64,000 nucleotides of DNA from N074bin45 sp039587475 (GTDB lineage: Bacteria; Gemmatimonadota; Gemmatimonadetes; Gemmatimonadales; GWC2-71-9): positions 1 to 64,000 of the forward strand of contig JBDHIK010000003.1 in assembly GCA_039587475.1 (NCBI GenBank), written 5' to 3'. The notes beneath the pieces are model-generated. The model was given only the letters and a program-made list of their open reading frames with translations, searched no databases and had not been told where the DNA came from. The translations under genes and the position numbers were made by a program. Positions 34,601 to 43,843 of the stretch are shown here, in pieces. Position 1 is the stretch's first letter. Each line of letters opens with the position of its first letter.

Positions 34601-36160
34601 TCAGGGCAGGTAGGTCAAGGCCAGCCGGCCGAAGCCGTCCACCTGATCCTCGATCCAGGGCTGGTCCTTGTCGAGTTCGGACGCCAGGAGGGCCGCCACC
34701 GCCGGCGCCATGTCGATGGCGGCGCGGGCGTTGAGAAACAGCGCCCGCGTCCGACGACTGAGCACGTCGTCCACCGTGCGCGCCATCTCGTGGCGCGCCG
34801 CCCAGACCACCTCTCCAGCCCGGTAGGGTAGGGCCGGATGGAGTTGCTCCTGCAGTTGCGTGTCCCCCCGCATCAAGTCTTCGAGCGCAGGGGCGTCGGC
34901 CCCGTAGACCTCCAGGGTACCAAACTTGTCGGCATGTTGGTGGTCCCCGTGGCTCCGGAGTTCCCGGGTGATGCACGGCTGTTCCTCCAGCCCAGCCCCG
35001 GTGGCGGCGAGGGTGACGCACTCCTCGGCCATGTGACGGTACGTGGTCCATTTCCCCCCGCACATCGTCACCAGCCCCGAGGGCGCCACATGGAGGGTGT
35101 GCTCCCGGGACAACTCGGCCGTCTCTTCCACGCTGCCCGCCTGAACCAGGGGCCGAATGCCGGCGAAGACACTGAGAATGTCGTGGCGTGACGGAGGCCG
35201 GTCGAGATACTCGCGGGCCGTTTCCAGTATGAAGTCGATTTCTTCGGGTTGCGCTACGGGATCGAGGGGCGTGTCCTCGATCGGGGTGTCGGTCGTGCCG
35301 ACCACGGCGTGTCCATGCCAGGGGATCGCAAACATGACGCGGCCGTCCCTCGTGTGCGGCACCATGATGGCGCTTTCCCCCGGCAGGAACGACCGGTCGA
35401 GCACCAGGTGGATTCCCTGGCTCGGCGCGATCGTCCGCGGGGCGTCTGGGTCGTCCATGCGGCGCACGGCATCGGTAAAGGGGCCGGTGGCGTTGATGAC
35501 GACCCTCCCCGGCACCTCGAAGGTTGCCCCGCTCTCCACATCTTCCACCGCCACACCGGAGATGAAGCCACTGGCGTTGCGCAGCAGACGATCCACCCTG
35601 GCGTAGGTGAGCAGGGCCGCCCCCTGCCGCGCCGCCGTCCGGGCCAGGGCCACGAGCAAGCGCGAATCGTCGAACTGCCCATCGAAGTACTGGACGCCGC
35701 CGCGCAGGCCCTCAGGCTTGAGGGTCGGGATGGCGCCGAGCGTCTTCTCGCGGGACAGGATCTTCGACGGGCCGAATCCATACTTCCCGGCCAGGGCGTC
35801 GTAGACCTTCATGCCCACGCCGTAGAACGGCGCCTCCCACCAGTCATAGTTGGGAACGATGAATCGGAGGTCCCGCACCAGGTGCGGCGCGTTCTGTCGC
35901 AGGAGGCCCCGCTCCTTGAGCGCCTCGAGGACCAGGGACACGTTGCCCTGCTGGAGGTACCGGACTCCGCCATGGATGAGCTTGGTAGAACGGCTGGACG
36001 TGCCTTTGCCGATGTCGCTCTGCTCGAGGAGGACCGTGTCGTAGCCTCGGGCCGCCGCGTCGACGGCAATGCCCACCCCCGTCGCTCCGCCGCCGATGAC
36101 GATGATGTCCCAGGAGCCCCGGTGGTCCGCCACGCGGGCGAACATCTCCTCCCGGCGCAT
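34601..36160 (-). CDS. glpD: Glycerol-3-phosphate dehydrogenase (FAD, aerobic type)
   Basis: Membrane-associated flavoprotein oxidising sn-glycerol 3-phosphate to DHAP and passing electrons to quinone. The ATG at 36160 gives 519 residues. IIVIGGGATGVGIAVDAAARG (about 19-39) binds FAD, SSRSTKLIHGGVRYLQQ is the GlpD signature, and a C-terminal helical DUF-type domain is present. An upstream in-frame start would overlap ppdK and is less likely; an ATG at 36145 is an alternative. It lies 19 bp after ppdK and is the last gene of the long minus-strand run. glpK and glpF are not in the window. Confidence 0.92.
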   Translation of the reverse strand: MRREEMFARVADHRGSWDIIVIGGGATGVGIAVDAAARGYDTVLLEQSDIGKGTSSRSTKLIHGGVRYLQQGNVSLVLEALKERGLLRQNAPHLVRDLRFIVPNYDWWEAPFYGVGMKVYDALAGKYGFGPSKILSREKTLGAIPTLKPEGLRGGVQYFDGQFDDSRLLVALARTAARQGAALLTYARVDRLLRNASGFISGVAVEDVESGATFEVPGRVVINATGPFTDAVRRMDDPDAPRTIAPSQGIHLVLDRSFLPGESAIMVPHTRDGRVMFAIPWHGHAVVGTTDTPIEDTPLDPVAQPEEIDFILETAREYLDRPPSRHDILSVFAGIRPLVQAGSVEETAELSREHTLHVAPSGLVTMCGGKWTTYRHMAEECVTLAATGAGLEEQPCITRELRSHGDHQHADKFGTLEVYGADAPALEDLMRGDTQLQEQLHPALPYRAGEVVWAARHEMARTVDDVLSRRTRALFLNARAAIDMAPAVAALLASELDKDQPWIEDQVDGFGRLALTYLP

Positions 36161-36179
36161 CAGGCGGACCTGCCGGAGG

Positions 36180-38846
36180 TCATACCGTGGCTCGAGTCCG
36201 GTCCATGGTGCCACGTTGGGCCAGCGCGGCCTGGGCCGCCGCGAGACGGGCAATGGGCACGCGATAGGGTGAACAGGATACGTAGTTCATCCCGAGCTGG
36301 TCGCAGAAGGCAACCGCGTTCGGTTCGCCGCCGTGCTCGCCGCAGATGCCCAGCTTGAGGTCGGGCCGGGTGCTGCGGCCGAGCTCGGTGCCCATCTTCA
36401 CGAGTTTCCCGACGCCGTCCAGGTCGAGCACCTTGAACGGATCGTGTTCGATGATGCCGTGCTCCAGATAGTACGGGAGGAACCGGCCCGAATCATCCCG
36501 GGAAATGCCCCACGTCGTCTGGGTCAGGTCGTTGGTGCCAAACGAGAAGAACTGGGCTTCACGGGCGATCTCGTCCGCCGTGAGCGCGGCCCGCGGCAGT
36601 TCGATCATGGTTCCCAGCAGGTACGGCACCGTGATCTCCCGTTCCTGGAACACCGCCTCGGCTTCCTGCCGGATGAGGAGCGCCTGTTTGCGGAATTCCA
36701 CCACGGTCGCGGTGAGCGGCACCATGACTTCGGGCATGACCCGGCCCTTGCGGGCGGCCACGGCGCAGGCGGCCTCGAAGATGGCCCGCGCCTGCATCCG
36801 GGTCACTTCCGGGTACATGATCCCGAGCCGGCAACCGCGCAAGCCCAGCATGGGATTCACCTCGGACAACCCATCGACCAGCCGCTGCACCTCGGCGGCG
36901 GGTTTCCCCCACTCGTCTGCCAAGCTCGCCACCTCGTCAGGGTCGCTGGGGAGAAACTCGTGCAGCGGGGGGTCGAGCAGTCGGATGGTGACCGGGTAGC
37001 CTTCCATGGCGCGAAAGATCGACTCGAAGTCGGTGCGCTGCATCGGCAGGATCTTCGCAAGCGCCCGTTGCCGACCCTCCGGTGACCCGGCCACGATCAT
37101 CTGACGCATGGCGGACAGGCGATCGCCCTCGAAGAACATGTGCTCGGTCCGGCACAGCCCGATGCCCTCGGCGCCGAAGTCGCGGCCCCGATGGGTGTCG
37201 GCGGGGGTGTCGGCGTTGACCCGGACCTGAATGTGGCGTAGCGCGTCGGCCCATTCCATCAGCCGAGCAAAGTCCCCGCTCAGCTCCGGTTCAACCAGCG
37301 TGGCCTGGCCGTGAAAGATCTTGCCGGCAGAGCCGTCCACGGTGATCCACTCGCCCCGCTGAATATCCCGGCCGTTGACGGAGAAGCATTGCCGGTCCTC
37401 ATTCACGGCAATCTCCTGGGCCCCGGAGACGCACGGCTTCCCCATGCCCCGGGCCACCACCGCCGCGTGGGACGTCATGCCGCCACGGGCCGTCAGGATC
37501 GCTTTGGACGCGACCATCCCGTGAAAGTCCTCGGGGTTGGTTTCCTGGCGGACCAGGATGACGGCTTCTCCCTGGCGCGCCAAGGCCTCGGCATCGTCGG
37601 CGTCAAACACAGCCGTCCCGCTGGCGGCCCCCGGAGAGGCCGGGAGGCCGGTCGTGAGCAGTTCGAGGTCTACGTTCGTGGCGATCTGCGGGTGGAGAAT
37701 CTGGTCGAGGTCGTTGGGAGGAATGCGCGCCACCGCTTCTTCCTGGGTGATGAACCCCTCGTCGACCATGTCGCAGGCAATGCGCACAGCGGCCTGGCCG
37801 CTCCGCTGCCCGCGCCGGGTCTGGAGCATGTACAGCGACCCGCGTTCGATGGTGAACTCCATATCCTGCACGTCGCGGAAATGGCGCTCGAGGGTCACGG
37901 CCATCTTCTCGAGCTCACCGTAGAGGGCCGGCATGATGTTCCGCATCGTGGTGATGGGGTCCGGGTCGCGGATGCCGGCGACCACGTCCTCGCCCTGGGC
38001 GTTGAGGAGATACTCACCGTACAGTTCGCGGACCCCCGTGGACGGGTTCCGGGTAAAGGCCACCCCCGTTCCGGAGTCCTCACCCAGGTTGCCGAACACC
38101 ATGGTCTGGATGTTGACCGCGGTCCCCATGGAATCGGGAAGTCCGTGCAGCTTGCGGTAGTCGTGAGCGCGCTTGGTGTTCCAGCTGCTGAACACGGCGG
38201 CGATGGCGCCCCACAGTTGCGCCATCGGGTCGTCGGGGAAGGGCTGGCCGGTCTCGGCGGCAATGTGAGCCTTGAAAGAGGCCACGACCGATTGCAGGTC
38301 CTTCGTGGGCAGGTCGATGGCTCGCGACACGCCGGCCTCCGCGAGGTGGCTGTCCAGCACGTCGTCGAACGCCTTCTTGGGAAGCCCGTCGACGACGGAG
38401 CCATACATCTGGACGAAACGGCGGTAGCTGTCCCAGGCAAACTGGGGGTTGCCGCTCTGGGTCTCGAGACCGGCCACCGTGTCGTCGTTGAGGCCCAGAT
38501 TGAGAATGGTCTCCATCATCCCGGGCATCGACACGGCGGCGCCCGATCGGACCGAGACCAGCAACGGTTCGTCCCGGCCCCCGAACTGCCTGCCGGACGC
38601 GGCCTCGAGCCGCTGCAGCGCCGTCTCCACCTGGGCCCGCAATCTGGGCGGAAACTGCCCCGCCTCGAGATAGGTATGGCACAGGGTGGAGGAAATCGTG
38701 AACCCCGGGGGGACCGGGATGCCCAGATTGGTCATCTCGGCCAGGGAGGCGCCCTTGCCGCCGAGGACGTCCTTCATGCCGGACGTCCCGTCGGCTCGGC
38801 CCTGTCCGAAGAAATAGACGAGCGGTTGGGTGAATGTGTCGGTCAT
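36180..38846 (-). CDS. ppdK: Pyruvate, phosphate dikinase
   Basis: Interconverts pyruvate, ATP and phosphate with PEP, AMP and pyrophosphate, allowing gluconeogenesis or PPi-linked glycolysis. The 888-residue length is typical. An N-terminal ATP-grasp domain comes first (GGKGASLAEMTNLGIPVPPGF). The central phosphohistidine domain has GGMTSHAAVVARGMGKPCVSG, whose His is phosphorylated. The C-terminal PEP/pyruvate barrel has GLCRTEHMFF and FGTNDLTQTTWG. It overlaps purF by 4 bp. PPDK is usually regulated by light or metabolite-dependent kinases (PPSR), and none is seen here. Confidence 0.96.
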   Translation of the reverse strand: MTDTFTQPLVYFFGQGRADGTSGMKDVLGGKGASLAEMTNLGIPVPPGFTISSTLCHTYLEAGQFPPRLRAQVETALQRLEAASGRQFGGRDEPLLVSVRSGAAVSMPGMMETILNLGLNDDTVAGLETQSGNPQFAWDSYRRFVQMYGSVVDGLPKKAFDDVLDSHLAEAGVSRAIDLPTKDLQSVVASFKAHIAAETGQPFPDDPMAQLWGAIAAVFSSWNTKRAHDYRKLHGLPDSMGTAVNIQTMVFGNLGEDSGTGVAFTRNPSTGVRELYGEYLLNAQGEDVVAGIRDPDPITTMRNIMPALYGELEKMAVTLERHFRDVQDMEFTIERGSLYMLQTRRGQRSGQAAVRIACDMVDEGFITQEEAVARIPPNDLDQILHPQIATNVDLELLTTGLPASPGAASGTAVFDADDAEALARQGEAVILVRQETNPEDFHGMVASKAILTARGGMTSHAAVVARGMGKPCVSGAQEIAVNEDRQCFSVNGRDIQRGEWITVDGSAGKIFHGQATLVEPELSGDFARLMEWADALRHIQVRVNADTPADTHRGRDFGAEGIGLCRTEHMFFEGDRLSAMRQMIVAGSPEGRQRALAKILPMQRTDFESIFRAMEGYPVTIRLLDPPLHEFLPSDPDEVASLADEWGKPAAEVQRLVDGLSEVNPMLGLRGCRLGIMYPEVTRMQARAIFEAACAVAARKGRVMPEVMVPLTATVVEFRKQALLIRQEAEAVFQEREITVPYLLGTMIELPRAALTADEIAREAQFFSFGTNDLTQTTWGISRDDSGRFLPYYLEHGIIEHDPFKVLDLDGVGKLVKMGTELGRSTRPDLKLGICGEHGGEPNAVAFCDQLGMNYVSCSPYRVPIARLAAAQAALAQRGTMDRTRATV

Positions 38847-40237
38847 GTGTGCGAAACGGTGGCAGGGTCGGCGTGGCGCAGCAGCACGAGTTGCTCCGGG
38901 TCTTCGTCGGTGGGGTAGTGGCCCGAGAAGCAGGCGTGGCAGAAGGGATGCTCACCCGCCGCCGACAGCATGCCATCGAGCGACAGGTAACCCAACGTGT
39001 CGACGCCGAGGTAGTCCCGGATCTCCTCGAGGGAGTGGGTCCCGGCGATCAGTTCCTCGGTGGTCGGGGTGTCGATGCCGTAAAGGCACGGTCCGGTGAT
39101 GGGCGGGGAGGCCAGACGCAGGTGCACTTCTCGAGCGCCGGCCGATCGGATCATGGTGACCAGGCCCTTGCTGGTGGTGCCTCGCACCAGGCTGTCGTCG
39201 ACCACCACCACGGACTTGCCCTCGATGACCTCACGAACCGGATTGAACTTGATCTTGACCTTGGCGACCCGGAGCGCCTGGGTCGGGTTGATGAAGGTCC
39301 GACCGACGTAGTGATTCCGGATCAGGCCGTGCTCCAGCTTGATGCCGGATTCGGCCGCGAACCCCAGTGCCATGGAGTTGGACGAGTCCGGGACGCTGAA
39401 CACGACGTCCGCATCTGGGGCGGGATGCTCACGCGCCAAGGCCCGGCCCAGTTGCCGTCGCACCCGGTCGACGGATTCCCCGAAGATGGTGCTGTCCGGG
39501 CGGGAGAAGTACACCAACTCGAAGACGCAGCGGGAAACTGGGCGAGGGGACAGCGGCCGGAGTCGTGAGATCTGGCCATCTTCGATGCGGAAGAACTCGC
39601 CGGGAGCGATCTCGGTGATCTCGGTGGCGCCCACCAGATCCAGGGCACAGGTCTCGGAGGCTACGACCACCCCGCCGGCCAACCGGCCGTAGAAGAGCGG
39701 TCGGAAGCCGCGACCGTCCACCACCGCGAAGATGGTGCGCCCCACGCCGATGACGAGGCTGTAGGCGCCTTCCAGCCGTTCGAGGGCACTGCGGATCTGT
39801 TGTTCTGGAGCCAGTGCCTCCGACCGGGCAATGAGGTGAACCAGGACCTCGCTGTCGGCCGACGAGGTGAACAGCGAGCCGCGATTCACCAGTTCCCGCT
39901 TGATCTCGGCGGCATTGGTGAGATTGCCGTTGTGGGCGACCGAGAGTGGTCCGCTCCGGTAGTTCACCACGTAAGGCTGCGCGTTGGCGAGCACCGTGCT
40001 CCCGGCCGTCGAGTACCGCGTGTGCGCGACCGCGACGTCCCCCGGCAAGGCGCTGAGCAGTGATTCGTCGAACGTCTCGGAAACCAGACCCATACCCTGA
40101 TGGGCGTGGGCCTTCCCCTCCTTGTCGATGGTGACGATCCCTGCACTTTCCTGCCCCCGATGCTGCAGAGCGTACAGGCCCAGGTAGGCCAGGCGGCCGG
40201 CGTCGGCGACCCCGGATACTCCGACTATGCCGCACAT
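38843..40237 (-). CDS. purF: Amidophosphoribosyltransferase
   Basis: First committed step of purine synthesis: PRPP plus glutamine to phosphoribosylamine. The 464-residue protein begins MCGIVGV, so the catalytic Cys is exposed by Met removal alone and there is no propeptide. The C-terminal phosphoribosyltransferase domain has VVVVDDSLVRGTTS. The C-terminal FCHACFSGHYPTD cysteine pair resembles the 4Fe-4S ligands of B. subtilis-type PurF, so an oxygen-sensitive cluster is likely. purL is 4 bp upstream, and the purF stop overlaps the ppdK start. Confidence 0.95.
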   Translation of the reverse strand: MCGIVGVSGVADAGRLAYLGLYALQHRGQESAGIVTIDKEGKAHAHQGMGLVSETFDESLLSALPGDVAVAHTRYSTAGSTVLANAQPYVVNYRSGPLSVAHNGNLTNAAEIKRELVNRGSLFTSSADSEVLVHLIARSEALAPEQQIRSALERLEGAYSLVIGVGRTIFAVVDGRGFRPLFYGRLAGGVVVASETCALDLVGATEITEIAPGEFFRIEDGQISRLRPLSPRPVSRCVFELVYFSRPDSTIFGESVDRVRRQLGRALAREHPAPDADVVFSVPDSSNSMALGFAAESGIKLEHGLIRNHYVGRTFINPTQALRVAKVKIKFNPVREVIEGKSVVVVDDSLVRGTTSKGLVTMIRSAGAREVHLRLASPPITGPCLYGIDTPTTEELIAGTHSLEEIRDYLGVDTLGYLSLDGMLSAAGEHPFCHACFSGHYPTDEDPEQLVLLRHADPATVSHT

Positions 40238-40241
40238 AGCA

Positions 40242-42542
40242 TCAGGCTCCTTCCATTTGATTTGCCTGGAGGCGTTCCATCCGCCGTGGGATAGCGCCGA
40301 AGTAGTGTGACCGAAGGGAAGCGGTCTCCCACCGCAGGACGGCGTCGGCCAGGGTCAGGCGAAGGCCGGCTGATCCTTCGGTGACTTCTCCGACACGGAG
40401 GAGCGGCACGCCGGCGTCTTCAGCCAGCGCCAGCAACTCGCCCTCTCGGTCCGGTCGACCCGACAGTACCACGCGTCCAGCGTCTTCACCATACAGCAAG
40501 GCCGGGGCCGCGACCCCAGGGGCATAGCCCGAGAGATCGATGCTGGCGCCGAGGCCGTCGTCTGAGGGCCCTCCCATCGCCGCCTCGGCCACCGCCACCG
40601 CCAGGCCGCCGTCTGAGCAATCATGCGCCGAGCGGATGATCCGGGCCCGAGCCGCGGCAACGAGGAAGCGCTGCAAGCGCCGCTCGGCCTCGAGATCGAC
40701 GGGGGGCGGCGTGCCGCCCACGAAGTCCAGGATTTCGGCCCAGTAGCTGGAACCGCCCAGATGCCCCTTGGTATCCCCCGCCAGGAAGACGGCGTCACCG
40801 GGTTGTTGGAAATGACTGGGGACCCGGCACGACAGGTCTTCCAGCAGTCCGACCATGCCAACCGTGGGCGTGGGCGCGATGGCGCCCGTAGGGCTTTCGT
40901 TGTAGAAGGAGACGTTGCCACCCGTGACTGGGGTCTCGAACGCCCGGCAGGCGTCACCCATGCCGCGGCAGGCTTCAGTGAACTGATAGTACACCGCCGG
41001 CTTCTCAGGGTTGCCGAAGTTGAGGCAATCCGTGATCCCGAGGGGCACGGCGCCGGAGCAAGCGATGTTCCTGGCCGCTTCCGCGACGACCGCCTTGCCG
41101 CCTTCGTACGGATCCAGCATGACGAATCGGGCATTGCAATCGACCGTCATCGCCAGTCCGGCCTCGGTGGTATCGATGCGAACGACGCCGGCGTCGCCGC
41201 CGGGTGCGATGGCCGTGTTGGCCTGAACCGTGGAGTCGTACTGCTGGAAGATCCATGACTTGGAGGCGATGGTGGGTGTGTCCAGCAATCGCTCGAGAAT
41301 GGCTTCCAACTCCAGGTCGGGGCCCCGGTCGGGGTGGGCCTGTCGCCGGGCCTTGGCTTCCTCGCTCTCGACCGCGTCCGGTGTGTACACCGGACAGTCC
41401 TCGATGAGACGACGTCCCGGGATCGAGGCCACCACGATCCCCTCGTGCACTACACGGAACAGGCCGTCATCCGTGACGTGGCCCACCGGGGTCGCGTCCA
41501 GTTCCCATTTGCGGCATACGTCCTGTGCCGCCTGGAGCTGGTCCGGCTCCACCACCACGAGCATCCGTTCCTGAGACTCGGAGAGCAGGATCTCATAGGG
41601 ACTCATGCCCGGTTCGCGAATGGGGACCCGGCTGGTGTCCAGTTCGACGCCAACGCCGCCACGCTCCGCCATCTCCGCCGCGGAGCTGGTCAGGCCGGCA
41701 GCCCCCATGTCCTGAATGGCCACGATGAGGCCGGACGTGATCAACTCGAGAGAGGCTTCGAGCAGCAGCTTCTCGGTAAAGGGGTCCCCAACCTGCACCT
41801 GAGGCCGGCGGGCTTCGCTCTCTTCCGAAAGCTCTTCGGAGGCGAAACTGGCTCCGTGGATGCCGTCGCGCCCGGTCCGGGCGCCCACCGCGAGCAGGAT
41901 GTTGCCGACGCCCTCCGCCTTGGCCCGGATCAGATCGTCTTCCCTCAGCAGGCCGACGCACATGGCGTTGACCAGCGGATTCCCGGCGTAGGTCTGATCG
42001 AACACGACCTCGCCGCCGAGGGTCGGGACCCCCACGCAGTTCCCGTAGTCGCCAACCCCACGGACGACACCGGCCAGGAGATACCGATTCCGGGGTTCGG
42101 ACAGGGGGCCGAACCGGATGCTGTTGAGGACGGCGACCGGCCGCGCCCCCATGGTGAAGACGTCGCGCAGGATGCCGCCAACGCCGGTGGCGGCACCCTG
42201 GTACGGCTCGACGGCCGAGGGGTGGTTGTGACTTTCGATCTTGAAGGCCACGGCCCACCCGTCAGGCAGGCGCAGCACCCCGGCGTTCTCCCCGGGGCCC
42301 TGAAGCACATGGGCGCCCTCGGTGGGGAACCGTCTCAAGACGGGCTTGGAGTGTTTGTAGGAGCAGTGTTCCGACCACAATGCCGAGAAGATACCGAGCT
42401 CGGTGAATGTCGGAGTGCGCCCGAGCAACGTCACGATGCGCTGGTACTCGTACTCCGTCAGATTGTGTTCCCGCGCCAGGGCGAGAGAAGCTGTGGGCTC
42501 GCCCGCGAGGTTGCGGGCCGGGGGTGGAGCAGTCGTCGTCAC
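40242..42542 (-). CDS. purL: Phosphoribosylformylglycinamidine synthase subunit PurL
   Basis: ATP-dependent synthase part of the three-subunit FGAM synthase (PurS-PurQ-PurL). At 766 residues it is the small PurL, lacking the fused glutaminase of proteobacterial PurL. Landmarks are FSALWSEHCSYKHSK, KIESHNHPSAVEPYQGAATG (substrate and ATP binding) and a duplicated AIR synthase-like fold. purQ and purS are nearby but separated from it by one small zinc-ribbon gene. Confidence 0.96.
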   Translation of the reverse strand: MTTTAPPPARNLAGEPTASLALAREHNLTEYEYQRIVTLLGRTPTFTELGIFSALWSEHCSYKHSKPVLRRFPTEGAHVLQGPGENAGVLRLPDGWAVAFKIESHNHPSAVEPYQGAATGVGGILRDVFTMGARPVAVLNSIRFGPLSEPRNRYLLAGVVRGVGDYGNCVGVPTLGGEVVFDQTYAGNPLVNAMCVGLLREDDLIRAKAEGVGNILLAVGARTGRDGIHGASFASEELSEESEARRPQVQVGDPFTEKLLLEASLELITSGLIVAIQDMGAAGLTSSAAEMAERGGVGVELDTSRVPIREPGMSPYEILLSESQERMLVVVEPDQLQAAQDVCRKWELDATPVGHVTDDGLFRVVHEGIVVASIPGRRLIEDCPVYTPDAVESEEAKARRQAHPDRGPDLELEAILERLLDTPTIASKSWIFQQYDSTVQANTAIAPGGDAGVVRIDTTEAGLAMTVDCNARFVMLDPYEGGKAVVAEAARNIACSGAVPLGITDCLNFGNPEKPAVYYQFTEACRGMGDACRAFETPVTGGNVSFYNESPTGAIAPTPTVGMVGLLEDLSCRVPSHFQQPGDAVFLAGDTKGHLGGSSYWAEILDFVGGTPPPVDLEAERRLQRFLVAAARARIIRSAHDCSDGGLAVAVAEAAMGGPSDDGLGASIDLSGYAPGVAAPALLYGEDAGRVVLSGRPDREGELLALAEDAGVPLLRVGEVTEGSAGLRLTLADAVLRWETASLRSHYFGAIPRRMERLQANQMEGA

Positions 42543-42563
42543 GTTGTGGCCGTGGGTCGGGGT

Positions 42564-42887
42564 TCAGTCGCGCTTGCGTTGGCCCAGGGCGGCGCTGATG
42601 TCGCCGAACACCCGTCCCAACAGCCCGGGTTCCTGGTCTACCACGAGTTGTTCGATCTCTCCCGCGTCCAGCCAGATTCCGTCGCACTCGGAACAGCGGT
42701 CGATGGTGATGCCGTGAAACTGCTCGGAGGCGAGGTCAGCGCCACACTTGGGGCACTTCATGAAATGCTGCTGGCGCTCGGTCTTGCTGGCTTCCTGCTC
42801 CAGCGCCTCCCGCTTCTGCTTCAGGAGCTCGAGGTCACGCTTCGTGAAGTATTCGTCTTCGGTCTTGCTGGGCTTGTCGGAGGTCAT
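42564..42887 (-). CDS. Zinc-ribbon protein (zf-TFIIB-like)
   Basis: A 107-residue protein. A charged helical N-terminus (about 1-42, KRDLELLKQKREALEQEASK) is followed by a zinc ribbon with CPKC (about 45-48) and CSEC (about 64-67) spaced as in the zf-TFIIB family, then GIWLDAGEIEQLV. The C-terminus is basic. The function of this small family is not established. It lies between purL and purQ with 21- and 18-bp gaps, so it is expressed with purine genes; whether it acts on PurSQL is unknown. Confidence 0.82.
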   Translation of the reverse strand: MTSDKPSKTEDEYFTKRDLELLKQKREALEQEASKTERQQHFMKCPKCGADLASEQFHGITIDRCSECDGIWLDAGEIEQLVVDQEPGLLGRVFGDISAALGQRKRD

Positions 42888-42905
42888 GGTCGCGTTTCGT
42901 CGGTG

Positions 42906-43595
42906 TCAGGTGGAAACGAGGGGTCGCTCGGCACGCCAAGTCGCGAGCGAGGTGAAGAAGCGATGCCCCGGGTCGTCGCCGATGGCCTGGTCGGCCGCCC
43001 GTTCGGGGTGGGGCATGATGCCGACCACGTTCCCGGCCTCGGAGCAGATGCCGGCGATGCCGGCCACGGATCCATTGGGGTTGTCGTGGTCGGCGTAGCG
43101 CAGGACCACCTGACCGCGGTCGTGCAAGCGTTGCAGGGTGGTCTCATCCGCCACGTAACGCCCCTCGCCGTGCGCGACCGGGAGGGAGAGCACTTCGCCC
43201 CGGGCGTAGGCGGCCGTGAACGGAGTGTCCACGTTGTCGACGTGGACGGTGACCGTACGGGCCACGAACGTCAAACCGGCATTGGGAAGCAGCGCGCCCG
43301 GGAGGAGGCCCGCCTCGCACAGGATCTGAAATCCGTTGCAGATCCCCAGGAGCGGGCCGCCGTCGGCGGCATGGCGCTGCACCGCCCGCATGACCGGACT
43401 GAAGCGGGCGATGGCGCCGGAACGGAGATAATCGCCGTAGCTGAAGCCCCCGGGCAGCAACACGACGTCCGCTCCTTGAAGATCCTCGTCGCGGTGCCAC
43501 ACGAAGTACGCATCGCAGCCGGCCCGTTCCATGGCCCGGAGCGCGTCGACGTCACAGTTGCTCCCGGGGAACCGGATCACAGCGGCTCGGGTCAT
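42906..43595 (-). CDS. purQ: Phosphoribosylformylglycinamidine synthase subunit PurQ
   Basis: Class I glutaminase that feeds ammonia to PurL. The ATG at 43595 overlaps the purS stop by 4 bp and gives 229 residues. FPGSNCDVDALRA is the N-terminal signature, LLGICNGFQILCEAG contains the nucleophile Cys, and GIMPHPERA supplies the His-Glu pair. An in-frame upstream start would read into purS and is rejected. Confidence 0.96.
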   Translation of the reverse strand: MTRAAVIRFPGSNCDVDALRAMERAGCDAYFVWHRDEDLQGADVVLLPGGFSYGDYLRSGAIARFSPVMRAVQRHAADGGPLLGICNGFQILCEAGLLPGALLPNAGLTFVARTVTVHVDNVDTPFTAAYARGEVLSLPVAHGEGRYVADETTLQRLHDRGQVVLRYADHDNPNGSVAGIAGICSEAGNVVGIMPHPERAADQAIGDDPGHRFFTSLATWRAERPLVST

Positions 43596-43843
43596 CCGTC
43601 CTCCACGGCTATCAGAAAGTCTTCGGTGACCGGGTTGGCGAGCAGGCGCTCGCACATCTGGCGCGTGGTCTCTTCGGCCTCCGCCGGACTGCCCGCCGCG
43701 ACGTCCACCTCGATGGCGCGGCCGACCCGGACCTGGCCGACGCCCTCAAACGCAAGTTCGGACAGGGCGTGCTCCACGGCCTGTCCTTGAGGGTCGAGAA
43801 GTCCGTCACGGGGCATGACCCGAATATGCACGCGATAACTCAT
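43592..43843 (-). CDS. purS: Phosphoribosylformylglycinamidine synthase subunit PurS
   Basis: Small subunit (83 residues) that bridges PurQ and PurL in the Gram-positive-type complex. It has the usual RVHIRVMPRDGLLDPQGQAVEHAL start and the VRVGRAIEVDV strand. It overlaps purQ and pssA by 4 bp each, so it is read from one transcript with both. Confidence 0.93.
   Translation of the reverse strand: MSYRVHIRVMPRDGLLDPQGQAVEHALSELAFEGVGQVRVGRAIEVDVAAGSPAEAEETTRQMCERLLANPVTEDFLIAVEDG

Noticed and set aside
37311..38918. A 535-codon open frame on the plus strand opposite ppdK and the purF end
   Set aside because: Same reason: it mirrors a conserved gene and has no domain.
41334..43790. An 818-codon open frame on the plus strand across purL, the zinc-ribbon gene and purQ
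   Set aside because: It crosses three overlapping real genes and has shadow-type composition (Arg/Gly/His/Gln-rich) with no recognisable motif.
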